From the NCBI RefSeq assembly GCF_013033355.1, contig NZ_WQDY01000005.1, forward strand, positions 1 to 64,000: a DNA stretch of 64,000 bases, in the 5' to 3' direction. The stretch comes from Ruegeria lacuscaerulensis (GTDB lineage: Bacteria; Pseudomonadota; Alphaproteobacteria; Rhodobacterales; Rhodobacteraceae). A model generated the notes under the pieces. The model had not been told where the DNA came from. It saw only the letters and a list, made by a program, of their open reading frames with translations, and did not search any database. Positions 16,719 through 24,762 of the stretch are shown here, one piece after another. The position numbers and the translations under genes were made by a program. Each line of letters begins with the position of its first letter. The stretch's first letter is position 1.

Positions 16719-17858
16719 ATGACAGAAGAAATGATCCTTGCCAATGCCACGCTGGTTCTGCCCGATGAAACGGTTACAGGTAGCATCCGCATCACCGGCG
16801 AAACCATTGCCGAGATCGCCACGGGCAGCACCGTGCCGCCCGGCGCGGTGGATTGCGGCGGCGACTATGTCTGCCCCGGTCTGGTCGAGCTGCACACTGA
16901 CAATCTGGAACGCCATATTCAGCCGCGCCCCAAAGTCGACTGGCCTCACGCGGCGGCGATTCTGGCGCACGATGCAGAACTGGCCAGCACCGGCATTACC
17001 ACCGTATTCGATGCGATGCGCATCGGTTCGATCCCGTCGGGCAACCGATACAAGAAATACGCCCGCGAGCTGTCGCGCGAACTGTGGGAACTGCGCGAAC
17101 AGGATGCGCTGAAGATCAGCCATTTTTTACACCTGCGGGCCGAGGTCTGCTCGGAAACCCTCGTGGCCGAGCTGGACGAGTTCGGCCCCGAGGATCGCGT
17201 CGGTCTGGTGTCGCTGATGGATCACACGCCCGGCCAGCGGCAATTCCGCGACATGACCCAGCTTGAGGCCTATATGAAGGGCAAGCATGGCATGAACGAT
17301 GATGACTTCCTGCAGCACGTGGCACAACTGAAGGCGTTGCGCGACCGGTTTGGCGATCAGCACGAGGTTGAGACGGTCAAGGCCGCCAAACGGTTCGGGG
17401 CGATGCTGGCCAGCCACGATGACACGACGCAGGATCAGGTGGCCGTTTCGGCGGGGCATGGCATCACGCTGGCCGAATTCCCCACCACGGTTGAGGCCGC
17501 CCGGGCCTGCCACGATCACGGAATCAAGGTTATGATGGGGGCGCCCAATGTGATCCGGGGCGGGTCTCATTCCGGCAATGTCGCGGCGCAGGAACTGGCT
17601 GATTTGGGCCATCTGGATATTTTGTCGTCAGACTACGTGCCCGCCGCGCTGCTGCTGTCGGCAACCCGCCTGGGAGATATGTGGGGCAATATGGCGCGTG
17701 GCCTGCGCACCGTCACCCAGACGCCGGCTCAAGTGGTCGGTCTGGGCGACCGGGGCGAGCTGCGTTCGAGCACCCGCGCCGATGTTATCCGCTTTCGTAT
17801 CCGCGAAGGCGCACCGGCGCTGAACGGTGTGTGGTCGCGCGGGCGGCGTGTCGCCTGA
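16719..17858 (+). CDS. phnM: RPnTP hydrolase PhnM
   Basis: 379 residues, amidohydrolase-superfamily enzyme that removes pyrophosphate from ribose triphosphate phosphonate. Family residues: GLVELHTDNLERH (around 65-75), RVGLVSLMDHTPGQRQF, LASHDDTTQDQV and the C-terminal ILSSDYVPAALL with its aspartate. The ATG at 16719 follows GAAGTTCAG. It stands 52 bases from the divergent DUF1045 gene, so it is either transcribed from its own promoter or by read-through from phnN across the inverted gene. Confidence 0.94.
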   Translation: MTEEMILANATLVLPDETVTGSIRITGETIAEIATGSTVPPGAVDCGGDYVCPGLVELHTDNLERHIQPRPKVDWPHAAAILAHDAELASTGITTVFDAMRIGSIPSGNRYKKYARELSRELWELREQDALKISHFLHLRAEVCSETLVAELDEFGPEDRVGLVSLMDHTPGQRQFRDMTQLEAYMKGKHGMNDDDFLQHVAQLKALRDRFGDQHEVETVKAAKRFGAMLASHDDTTQDQVAVSAGHGITLAEFPTTVEAARACHDHGIKVMMGAPNVIRGGSHSGNVAAQELADLGHLDILSSDYVPAALLLSATRLGDMWGNMARGLRTVTQTPAQVVGLGDRGELRSSTRADVIRFRIREGAPALNGVWSRGRRVA

Positions 17859-17891
17859 TAGGGCGCGTCAGGTCAGCCTGATAGGGCGCGT
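17853..17891 (+). repeat. 16-base direct repeat at the end of phnM
   Basis: GCCTGATAGGGCGCGT occurs at 17853-17868 and again at 17876-17891 (23-base period). The first copy spans the phnM stop codon, so the repeat probably arose by a local duplication of the gene's end. Confidence 0.85.
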
Positions 17892-17905
17892 TAAATCACT
17901 ACCAA

Positions 17906-18382
17906 TTAGGCACGGTAGAAAAGATATCGGTCCGGGGCAATGGTTTCCGGCCCTGCAAACTGATCAAAACCAACCAGTGGCTGACCCGATATCAATAGCC
18001 CTCCGGGCAGCATGACCTGCGCGATCAGCGGGCTGAGGCGGGCTGCCTCGGCCACATCGTCTTCCTTGATGCCACGCCCGAAATCATAATGTGCCAACGC
18101 AATCTTGGGGCCGCCTTGCGCCAGCTTTTCCAACATCGGCTCGGCCTCGCCTTGCAGGAAATCCTCGGCCGGCGGAGTGCTGGAGGGATGGCATTGTAGC
18201 ACCCGGTCCATCACCCAGATGCGCCGGTCGGGCAGGATCTCGCGCAGGTGGTCATAGGTGCGGCCATTGCCCAGGCCCATATCCAGAACATCTCCGGGGT
18301 GATCCGCGATCTGTTCTACGGCCCAGTTCAACCCATCGCGTTGGGCGGTCAGGCGGCGCAGCATTGAATCCAGTCGGCTCAT
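17906..18382 (-). CDS. Small class I SAM-dependent methyltransferase (last gene of glycan operon)
   Basis: 158 residues. Motif I is LDMGLGNGRTYDHL (near residue 33), and the chain has the short Rossmann fold of class I methyltransferases. It overlaps the deacetylase gene by 4 bases and is the last of seven coupled minus-strand genes. It is clearly related to the protein at 34681-35178 (shared SRLD, GLGNGRTY, HP(S/D)STPP and C-terminal R(Y/C)(L/F)FYR blocks). The methyl acceptor is unknown; in this operon a sugar or lipid-linked glycan is plausible. Confidence 0.8.
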   Translation of the reverse strand: MSRLDSMLRRLTAQRDGLNWAVEQIADHPGDVLDMGLGNGRTYDHLREILPDRRIWVMDRVLQCHPSSTPPAEDFLQGEAEPMLEKLAQGGPKIALAHYDFGRGIKEDDVAEAARLSPLIAQVMLPGGLLISGQPLVGFDQFAGPETIAPDRYLFYRA

Positions 18383-19143
18383 TCGGGTCTCCGTATTTCG
18401 TTGGTCGCGACCCAGGGGACGCCGGGTCCATCCAGAAGAAGGTGCAAAAGGTCGTGGGTAAAGGCCCAGATCGCGTCATCATGCACGAGGTGGTGGGTCA
18501 GAATGCCGAAGGGTTCGGAATTATCGCTGCGGCCTTCTCGTCGATCTCGCAATAACGCGGTTGCCGTGTCAATCAGACGCTCGGGCGGCACAAGCCCTCG
18601 TGTGCCGTGCCAATCAATCGGATCAAGATGCGTGTTGACCTGTTGCAGCCCGGGCGCGGCGGTGGGCGTGGCCCGAGGCGTGGCCGTGGACAAAATGCGA
18701 TAGCCCAGTGCAGGCAGTTCCGCGACGACCTCGGGCGCGATACGGTTCCAGGGCGGCACGAACATAGGCGCCAAACGGTCGCCGTACAGCTCTTGCAGCC
18801 GGTCCAACCCCTGCCGTGCGTCGCCAATGATCGTTGGCATCGACCGGTGCATCCGAAACTCGGATTTCTTTTCCTGCTTGGGCGCGTGATTCAGATGCGC
18901 CCATCCATGGACGACGGGGATCAGGGTGCTGCTGTCGACCCGGGCGACAAGGCTTGTGTCGCAGGTCTTTGGAATGACAGCCAGGTGAACTGGTACCCCA
19001 AGTGTATCCGACAGGGCGATCAGTCGGTCAAGCTGCGGCGTTGCGGAGATAGCATCATCGTCACGCCACCATAGGGGCAAAGACAGTCTGTGCTGTTCCC
19101 ACACGGCCAATTCGTCCTGCAGTGGGCGCCAGTTGGGTATCAT
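18379..19143 (-). CDS. NodB-like polysaccharide deacetylase family protein
   Basis: 254 residues. The NodB-type motifs are readable: WWRDDDA (about 25-31; catalytic and metal Asp), HGWAHLNH (about 79-86; HxxxxxxH variant), and the groove motif PPWNRI near 150. ILTHHLVHDD near 220 offers the late histidine. Such enzymes remove N- or O-acetyl groups from glycans. No signal peptide is visible, so a cytoplasmic substrate, perhaps a lipid-linked sugar, is more likely than an exported polymer. It overlaps its neighbours on both sides by 4 bases. Confidence 0.82.
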   Translation of the reverse strand: MIPNWRPLQDELAVWEQHRLSLPLWWRDDDAISATPQLDRLIALSDTLGVPVHLAVIPKTCDTSLVARVDSSTLIPVVHGWAHLNHAPKQEKKSEFRMHRSMPTIIGDARQGLDRLQELYGDRLAPMFVPPWNRIAPEVVAELPALGYRILSTATPRATPTAAPGLQQVNTHLDPIDWHGTRGLVPPERLIDTATALLRDRREGRSDNSEPFGILTHHLVHDDAIWAFTHDLLHLLLDGPGVPWVATNEIRRPE

Positions 19144-20282
19144 ATACGGCCCTCCAACAGCGTCTTCGCGATCTCGACGGTTTTGGCAGCTCCGTCAAAC
19201 CCACGGTCGGGAACGGTACGTTCAGGGCCCGATGTCGCACTTTCTATCGCCCGAGCCAGCAGTTCTGCATCTAGCATCTGGCTTGGGATGACTTCGATGG
19301 CTGGAAGGGCGGCCAGTGTTCGCGCGCGCAGCGTCTGCTCAACTTCGCTGCCGTCGTCGAAAGGGACGAACACGGACGGAGCTCCGGTCTGCAGAATATC
19401 CAGGGCGGTGTTGTATCCGCACATGCTGACCGATGCGGCTGCGATTGGCAGCATTTGCCGAAAATCGGGCCTTACCGGTTCCAACGCAACCGACGCATCC
19501 TTGACCAAAGGCGTCAGCTGCTTGATGCGCGCTTGGGCATCCTGGCCTCCGACCAGCAGGCGCCAGCGCCTGTTGGGCATCTTTCGGGCAGCCTCGATGG
19601 CTGTCTGAAAGATCGGCTGTCCAACCGACCCTCCGCCTGCACTGACAAGGATTTCACCTTCACCGGTGCGCTGTGGGTGTGCGGTCGGCGCGTCAGGCGC
19701 AACGAACCCGGTATAGTGCAACCGCTTCTGAAGTTGCTCGGAAACCGGCCAGCTGACCTCAAGCGGGATGACTGTTTGATCCGAATGCACAAGGACACCG
19801 TCGTAGTGTTCGGATATGATCTGATCTGTCCGTTCAGCCTTGGAGGGCTTCGAGGGCGGCGCAAGAATGTCTCGGACCGATCCCAAGATGACAGGAGGCC
19901 GGGGCAACGCACGGGCCGCGTCCAAGGCGGCGGTGAACTCGGCCGACAACGACCTGCGCCCGAACGGGTACAACTCGGTGATCAGTACGTCCGGTGAGAA
20001 GCTTCTGACAGCTTCGGTCAGGGCAACACTACGAGCGGACATGTAATCCGCATCTGCCACCTCACCTGATTGCGTCAGAAGGCGCGTAAAATTGGTACCG
20101 TCTGAACGCAGTGGGGGCAGCCCCAGCAAAGACATCCCAGAACTGTCCAGTTGGGGCGCAGGCATGCCACCAGATACTTTCAGAACTTCGTGCCCCGCTT
20201 GCACAAAAGCGCGTCCAAGGGTCAAGGCGCGACTTAAATGTCCGGTGCCCAGCAGGTGGGTGACCACGATCATCACTTTCAT
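19140..20282 (-). CDS. MurG/COG4671-like glycosyltransferase
   Basis: 380 residues, GT-B fold. The N-terminus MKVMIVVTHLLGTGHLSRALTLGRAF is the GTGH loop of the family; the C-terminal half has EILVSAGGGSVGQPIF and the nucleotide-sugar region SVSMCGYNTALDILQTGAPSVFVPF. It resembles the product of the first operon gene (23180-24394), and the two may act in successive steps. It sits between the histidine phosphatase and deacetylase genes with 4-base overlaps. Donor and acceptor are unknown. Confidence 0.8.
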   Translation of the reverse strand: MKVMIVVTHLLGTGHLSRALTLGRAFVQAGHEVLKVSGGMPAPQLDSSGMSLLGLPPLRSDGTNFTRLLTQSGEVADADYMSARSVALTEAVRSFSPDVLITELYPFGRRSLSAEFTAALDAARALPRPPVILGSVRDILAPPSKPSKAERTDQIISEHYDGVLVHSDQTVIPLEVSWPVSEQLQKRLHYTGFVAPDAPTAHPQRTGEGEILVSAGGGSVGQPIFQTAIEAARKMPNRRWRLLVGGQDAQARIKQLTPLVKDASVALEPVRPDFRQMLPIAAASVSMCGYNTALDILQTGAPSVFVPFDDGSEVEQTLRARTLAALPAIEVIPSQMLDAELLARAIESATSGPERTVPDRGFDGAAKTVEIAKTLLEGRI

Positions 20283-20863
20283 GCGACGGGCTCCGAGCGG
20301 ATCAGGCGCACGGGCTCAGGCCACGCGCGCAGAGGTTGTGTTTCAACGATATACAGTCTGTTGCGCTTGATTTTAAAGGGGGGCGGCCCGTCGAAATTCC
20401 AATCCCATGCACTTGCCAGAATGACCCGCATGATGCCTATGTGACAGACGGCCACCGTATCGGCCTGCAAGCCGTCAAGCCAGGGGCGCACGCGGTGCCA
20501 AAGCTCGGTGGGGCTTTCTCCGCCGGGTGGGCGAAACTGCCAGCTCCAATCCTCGATGTGGCGATAACCGCTGTTGGGGTCCGCGATCAGGTCGACCCCG
20601 CGCAACCCTTCCCATTCGCCCCAGTTCATCTCAGTCAAAGCGTCGTGGGTGTCTGGGGTGCGCCCAGAGACCAGACGCGCTGTTTCAACTGCGCGTTGCA
20701 GCGGGCTGGACCAGAGCTCGGCTTTATCCCAAGGTTCGGGCAGGGCATAACCCGCAAGATCCTGACGGGCATCATCGTCCAACGGAATATCACTGCGTCC
20801 CTGAATCCGGCCTGCGCGGTTCCAAGGTGTATGACCATGGCGGAGCAGCGCAAGTCTCGTCAT
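20279..20863 (-). CDS. Histidine phosphatase (phosphoglycerate-mutase-like)
   Basis: 194 residues. The RHG motif is LLRHGHTPWNRAGRIQG at the N-terminus; TEMNWGEWEG holds the acidic residue and AVCHIGIMRVIL the second histidine. All four catalytic pocket positions of the family appear intact. Start at 20863 overlaps the stop of the upstream glycosyltransferase gene; longer readings are not needed. In an operon of glycosyltransferases it may dephosphorylate a sugar phosphate or a lipid-linked intermediate, which is inference. Confidence 0.85.
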   Translation of the reverse strand: MTRLALLRHGHTPWNRAGRIQGRSDIPLDDDARQDLAGYALPEPWDKAELWSSPLQRAVETARLVSGRTPDTHDALTEMNWGEWEGLRGVDLIADPNSGYRHIEDWSWQFRPPGGESPTELWHRVRPWLDGLQADTVAVCHIGIMRVILASAWDWNFDGPPPFKIKRNRLYIVETQPLRAWPEPVRLIRSEPVA

Positions 20864-21936
20864 CCCCGACCCTCGATCAAGGGGCGGACAGCTTTCCAAA
20901 AAGTCTCGGTTGCGTTCGGTAAAAGGTGACGGGCAGCGACGTAGGCGCGCGCCTCGGTTCCGGTTTTCAGGCGCTGCGTGTGGTCACGCAGCAGGCTTTG
21001 TAAATGTGCCGCTAGCCCTGCTGGCCCTGTCTCGGTCGTGGGGTAGGTCGAGGGTAACAATACATCCCGCACGCCGGGTCTATCCTGCGCAACAACTGGA
21101 ATACCGCTGGCCTGCGCCTCAAGGTAGATCATCCCATACGCCTCATTCACGCCGGGCCACAGCAGCACCGACGCGGTGTCATAGCACATCTGAACGGCAG
21201 CACGGTCAAGTTGCCCCAGAAAGCGCACTTTGGACCCGAACCGGGCCATCATGGCCTCAACTTCGGGTCTGGCGGGCCCATCGCCGACAATGTTCAAAGC
21301 CCATTGGCCTTTCAGATGCGCCAATGTTTGGGCCAGTATGTCGTAAGAAGCCAGCTTGTCGCCGTGGCGCATCATTGCGACCGTCAACATCGGCCCGTCA
21401 CATGAAGAGGCCTCTGGCAAGTCTTCTGCGGGCAGAAACGGGGGCAGCTCGATCAGTTTCTGCGAGCCGAACCTTTCGCGCTCTAGGGTAATCAGGTCGT
21501 TCGCGGTGTGGTAAAAGATCACGTCGGCCGCGTCACAAGCATTGTGTGCGGCTTTGGCGAAACCCGCCCAAGGGCCGGTCAAGCGGCTGGTCGCGCGCGT
21601 GCTTTCCAACTGAACATAGGGAATTCCTCGGGCGGAGCTGACACGTGGACCCAGCAAATCGGGGGCCTTGTAATAGTTGTGGTAGGTCACCCAAAGCGCG
21701 GTGTTTGTGGGCAATTCTGTTACAAGACGCTCTGCTTCGCGTTCCGCGGCTTCGTGCAGCTGCGTCTGAACCCGCGTGTCCCCGGTTTTGTCGTAAAGGC
21801 GAAGGGACGAGGCCAGCTCGACCGTATCACCCTGCGCGGCGATTGCGGTCATCAAGTTCCGGGCCATTTCCCTATCGCCGGACGGCACCGGGCTGTCCGG
21901 GGATTTCATCGGAGCGTAGAACGCAACCCGCGCCAT
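20860..21936 (-). CDS. GT4 family glycosyltransferase
   Basis: 358 residues, GT-B retaining transferase. The C-terminal donor domain has GDGPARPEVEAM, VRFLGQLDRAAV and the E-x7-E stretch NEAYGMIYLEAQASGIPVVAQ. The N-terminal domain opens MARVAFYAPMKSPDSPVPSGDREMARNL, typical of GT4 acceptor domains. Its start touches the stop of the next upstream glycosyltransferase gene by one base, and it overlaps the phosphatase gene by 4. Confidence 0.85.
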   Translation of the reverse strand: MARVAFYAPMKSPDSPVPSGDREMARNLMTAIAAQGDTVELASSLRLYDKTGDTRVQTQLHEAAEREAERLVTELPTNTALWVTYHNYYKAPDLLGPRVSSARGIPYVQLESTRATSRLTGPWAGFAKAAHNACDAADVIFYHTANDLITLERERFGSQKLIELPPFLPAEDLPEASSCDGPMLTVAMMRHGDKLASYDILAQTLAHLKGQWALNIVGDGPARPEVEAMMARFGSKVRFLGQLDRAAVQMCYDTASVLLWPGVNEAYGMIYLEAQASGIPVVAQDRPGVRDVLLPSTYPTTETGPAGLAAHLQSLLRDHTQRLKTGTEARAYVAARHLLPNATETFWKAVRPLIEGRG

Positions 21937-23183
21937 CAGCCCCTGTCCGCCCCCAGAGCGGTCAGACGTTTGGACAAAAGTGCGATTCCGGGGTCCATAC
22001 GGAAGTCAGCGATCAACCTGTCATAGGCCGCTTTCGCCATGTTTTCAGTTGATCCAGGGTCGGCTGCCATGCTGGAAATGGCCGCCGCCAGCGCGGTGGG
22101 GTCATCACTGGACAGCACACCGTGGGTTCCTGTTTCGATGAATTCGGGAATGGCCGAGACCGGGGTCGACAGGATCGGCAGCCGCTGAGACGCAGCCTCC
22201 ATCAGCACATTGGGCAACCCGTCGCGATCTCCGTCCGTGGCAATGCGGCTGGGCAGCACAAACAGGTCCGCCTCGCGCATGGCGGCAATCACCTCGGGTT
22301 GGTCGCACGCGCCTTTCCAAGACAGGCGGTCCGCGACCCCTAAATCTTGTGCGAGGGTGCGTAGCGCGTCTCCCAAAGCGCCGCCGCCGATATGGGTCCA
22401 GTTCCAGTCCAGGGTTGTGGGCAACAAGGCACAAGCGTGGAGCAGGCGGTCAAAGCCCTTTTTCTCGACCAGACGCCCTACGGAGAGCATGTGGAAGGGT
22501 GCATCGGGCGCGCGTGGGTTACGTTTCGGAGGAGACGGAAAACGGCTCAGGTCCAACCCGTGATAGATCAGATCAATGCGCGCGGGGTCATCGGCAAGGC
22601 TGCGCAGATGGTCTGCGCCAACGGCGGTGCATGTGGCGCCAAAAGATGCACCATGCGTTTCAGCGTGCAGTTTCTCGGCCTTTTCCCATTCGGGCGAGGT
22701 CCAGATGTCTTTGGCATGGGCGGAAAAGCTCCACGGTAGTCCCCGCATGATGGCGGCATAGCGTGCGACCGAAGACGGGGTATGCATAAAATGCGCATAC
22801 AGGACACGCGTATCCTGCGGCAGTTCGGCGGCCAGAACGCACGCCTGCCCAAAGCGTCGGATGCGGTTATGTGTGGGGTCGCGGCGCAGATCAGCGCGCC
22901 AGATTCGGTATGCTTCGCCATAGCCGGGCATGGCGCGTGCAACAGCGCGGGCGGCCCAAACGCGCTGGGGTTCCTGATACAGGTATTCGGGCAGGTAATG
23001 GACCTGCCCTGTGAACCTTTCATGCAGGGGATGACGTTTGACGTCAGTAGGATGGCGAAGCGACCAGATGTCAAACCGGTGGCCCGCATCCTGCAATGCT
23101 ACCAATTCTTGCGCGATAAACGTTTCCGACAGGCGCGGCCATCCTTTGACCAGCACCGCTAGTTTCGGTTGTGTAAGGCTCAT
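21936..23183 (-). CDS. GT4 family glycosyltransferase, colanic-acid type
   Basis: 415 residues starting MSLTQPKLAVLVKGWPRLSETF. The LSETFI...EL pattern is typical of WcaL/AmsK-like exopolysaccharide transferases. The donor domain shows MLSVGRLVEKKGFDRLL, GDALRTLAQDLGVADRL and GLPNVLMEAASQRLPILST. The start at 23183 overlaps the upstream stop (ATGA); a longer frame reaching 23402 lies inside the neighbouring gene and is not real. An exopolysaccharide or glycolipid product is likely; the linkage cannot be told. Confidence 0.86.
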   Translation of the reverse strand: MSLTQPKLAVLVKGWPRLSETFIAQELVALQDAGHRFDIWSLRHPTDVKRHPLHERFTGQVHYLPEYLYQEPQRVWAARAVARAMPGYGEAYRIWRADLRRDPTHNRIRRFGQACVLAAELPQDTRVLYAHFMHTPSSVARYAAIMRGLPWSFSAHAKDIWTSPEWEKAEKLHAETHGASFGATCTAVGADHLRSLADDPARIDLIYHGLDLSRFPSPPKRNPRAPDAPFHMLSVGRLVEKKGFDRLLHACALLPTTLDWNWTHIGGGALGDALRTLAQDLGVADRLSWKGACDQPEVIAAMREADLFVLPSRIATDGDRDGLPNVLMEAASQRLPILSTPVSAIPEFIETGTHGVLSSDDPTALAAAISSMAADPGSTENMAKAAYDRLIADFRMDPGIALLSKRLTALGADRG

Positions 23184-24394
23184 CCGGTGGCCCGTTCCTG
23201 CTCTCCGGTCAGCAAAGCGTGTACTCGACTTGTGACATAGTCCAGACCGTCCAGCAGCCCATCGCAGATGACCTCGGATGGAAGGGACTGATTGGGCAAT
23301 GCTCGGATGGCATTGATCATCGCATCGGTCGTCAACCCATCGCGGCTTTCGTCGAGCATTCGAACAAGGCCCAGTTCTTCGGCGCGCGAGGCCCGGATCC
23401 ATTGTTCCAGCCGGGGCGTGGTGCGGGGCACGATCACGGCACGCTTGTCAAATGACAGCACCTCGCAAAACGTGTTGTAGCCGCCCATACAAACCACACC
23501 CGCCGCACCGGCAAACAGGGTTTCGATCTGGGATTCAAATCCGACGGCCGTTACGCGACCGTTCAGGGCTGCGACGCGCGTTTCAAACTCTTCTCGCAGT
23601 TCTCCTGACAGGAAGGGGCCGTAAACCAGAACAGCTCGAGGCGAAAGCGTCGGGTCGTGCTCGTAGGCGGACAACACAAGGTTTACCATCGCCTTGCCAT
23701 CGCCACCGCCGCCGGGCGTGATCAGGATGTAAGGCTGCTCGGGCGGTTCTGCGACCGGTCCCAGATCGCGGCGCAAATATCCGGTCCAGTGCATACGCGC
23801 TTGGGTGGCAGGGCTAAGAGGCAACCCCTGTGTTGGATCATAGATCGACCGCAACCCATAGACCCAAATCTCATCATAATAGGTCTCGGTGGCATCCAGG
23901 GCTTCTTTTCGGTCCCATTCAGCGGCCAGCACTTCGGGCTCGTCTAACACGTCACGCAAGCCCAGGACGATCTGGGTTCGTTTGGTTTTCAAAAGGCAGT
24001 CCAGCGTTGGCAAAAGTTCCCCGCGAAATCCGGTGGGTTCTTTGTCAACGATCAGAACATCAGGATCGAATTGTTGAACGGCAGTTTGGATAAGGCTCGA
24101 GCGCAACTCCGTCACGTCTTCAATCCCCATCCCCATCGTCTGCGAGGCATAAGACCCGTCGGCGCGCTTGGTAACCCCCGGCAGGCGTACGTGGTCGACG
24201 CGACGGGGAAAGGTGAAGCGGCCTGCAACTGGAGACCCGGTTAAGATCAACGCCGAAGCCGAAGGATCAGCCTGAGTTATTGCAGCTGCCAAAGCACGGG
24301 ATCTGCGCAAATGCCCCAATCCGAACGTATCATGGCTGTAGAACAGGATGCGAGGCGCACGGCCGGTTTTGTCGTTTTGTTTTCCTAGGCTCAT
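23180..24394 (-). CDS. COG4671-like predicted glycosyltransferase (first gene of glycan operon)
   Basis: 404 residues. The N-terminus RILFYSHDTFGLGHLRRSRALA has the G.GH loop of MurG-like transferases; YILITPGGGGDGKAM and VVCMGGYNTFCEVLSFDKRAVIVPR build the C-terminal nucleotide-sugar site. ATG at 24394 follows GAAAG; a TTG at 24424 would add ten residues. It is the promoter-proximal gene of the seven-gene minus-strand operon running to 17906 and is divergent from the mechanosensitive channel gene. Confidence 0.83.
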   Translation of the reverse strand: MSLGKQNDKTGRAPRILFYSHDTFGLGHLRRSRALAAAITQADPSASALILTGSPVAGRFTFPRRVDHVRLPGVTKRADGSYASQTMGMGIEDVTELRSSLIQTAVQQFDPDVLIVDKEPTGFRGELLPTLDCLLKTKRTQIVLGLRDVLDEPEVLAAEWDRKEALDATETYYDEIWVYGLRSIYDPTQGLPLSPATQARMHWTGYLRRDLGPVAEPPEQPYILITPGGGGDGKAMVNLVLSAYEHDPTLSPRAVLVYGPFLSGELREEFETRVAALNGRVTAVGFESQIETLFAGAAGVVCMGGYNTFCEVLSFDKRAVIVPRTTPRLEQWIRASRAEELGLVRMLDESRDGLTTDAMINAIRALPNQSLPSEVICDGLLDGLDYVTSRVHALLTGEQERATG

Positions 24395-24762
24395 TCTTTC
24401 GCCCGTCTTAGTGTCTGAGTGCAACTCCGCGCGCTTGCACGTCTATCGTATTTGTTTTTCGGCTGCTTGTAAAAAACGCTGCTTTGACCTGCCGAAACCG
24501 ACAAACATGGCGATTTGGCTACATGTTGTAGATCCTTTCTGTGGTTCGCCGTGTTTTCCACCAATAGATACAACCATCTAAGCCGTGCAACGCACCGCGC
24601 TCCTCATATTCAGTTTTTGTCAGATTGGAAACACTCGACACGTGCCCATTGTACCGCGCACCCAGTAAAAAACCGTTCCCGAAAACAAGCGGTTGATGAT
24701 TTGAACACGCAAATGTGCTTTTGTATTGTGCGTTGCAAATGTCGAACTGGATAGAATCCCCT
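24395..24762. other. Divergent intergenic region between glycan operon and MscS gene
   Basis: About 370 bases without a gene. It should hold the promoter of the minus-strand glycan operon and that of the channel gene. A plausible plus-strand sigma-70 promoter is noted separately. No RNA gene or strong hairpin was recognised. Confidence 0.6.
24701..24729 (+). promoter_or_regulatory. Putative sigma-70 promoter of the MscS-family gene
   Basis: TTGAAC (24701-24706) and TATTGT (24724-24729) are separated by 17 bases and lie 34 bases before the ATG at 24763. Both hexamers match the consensus at four or more positions. Confidence 0.45.

Noticed and set aside
22568..23089. Alternative minus-strand frame in the GT4 gene, as a sign of frameshift
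   Set aside because: The GT4 frame runs unbroken from 23183 to 21936 with motifs on both halves, so no frameshift is needed.
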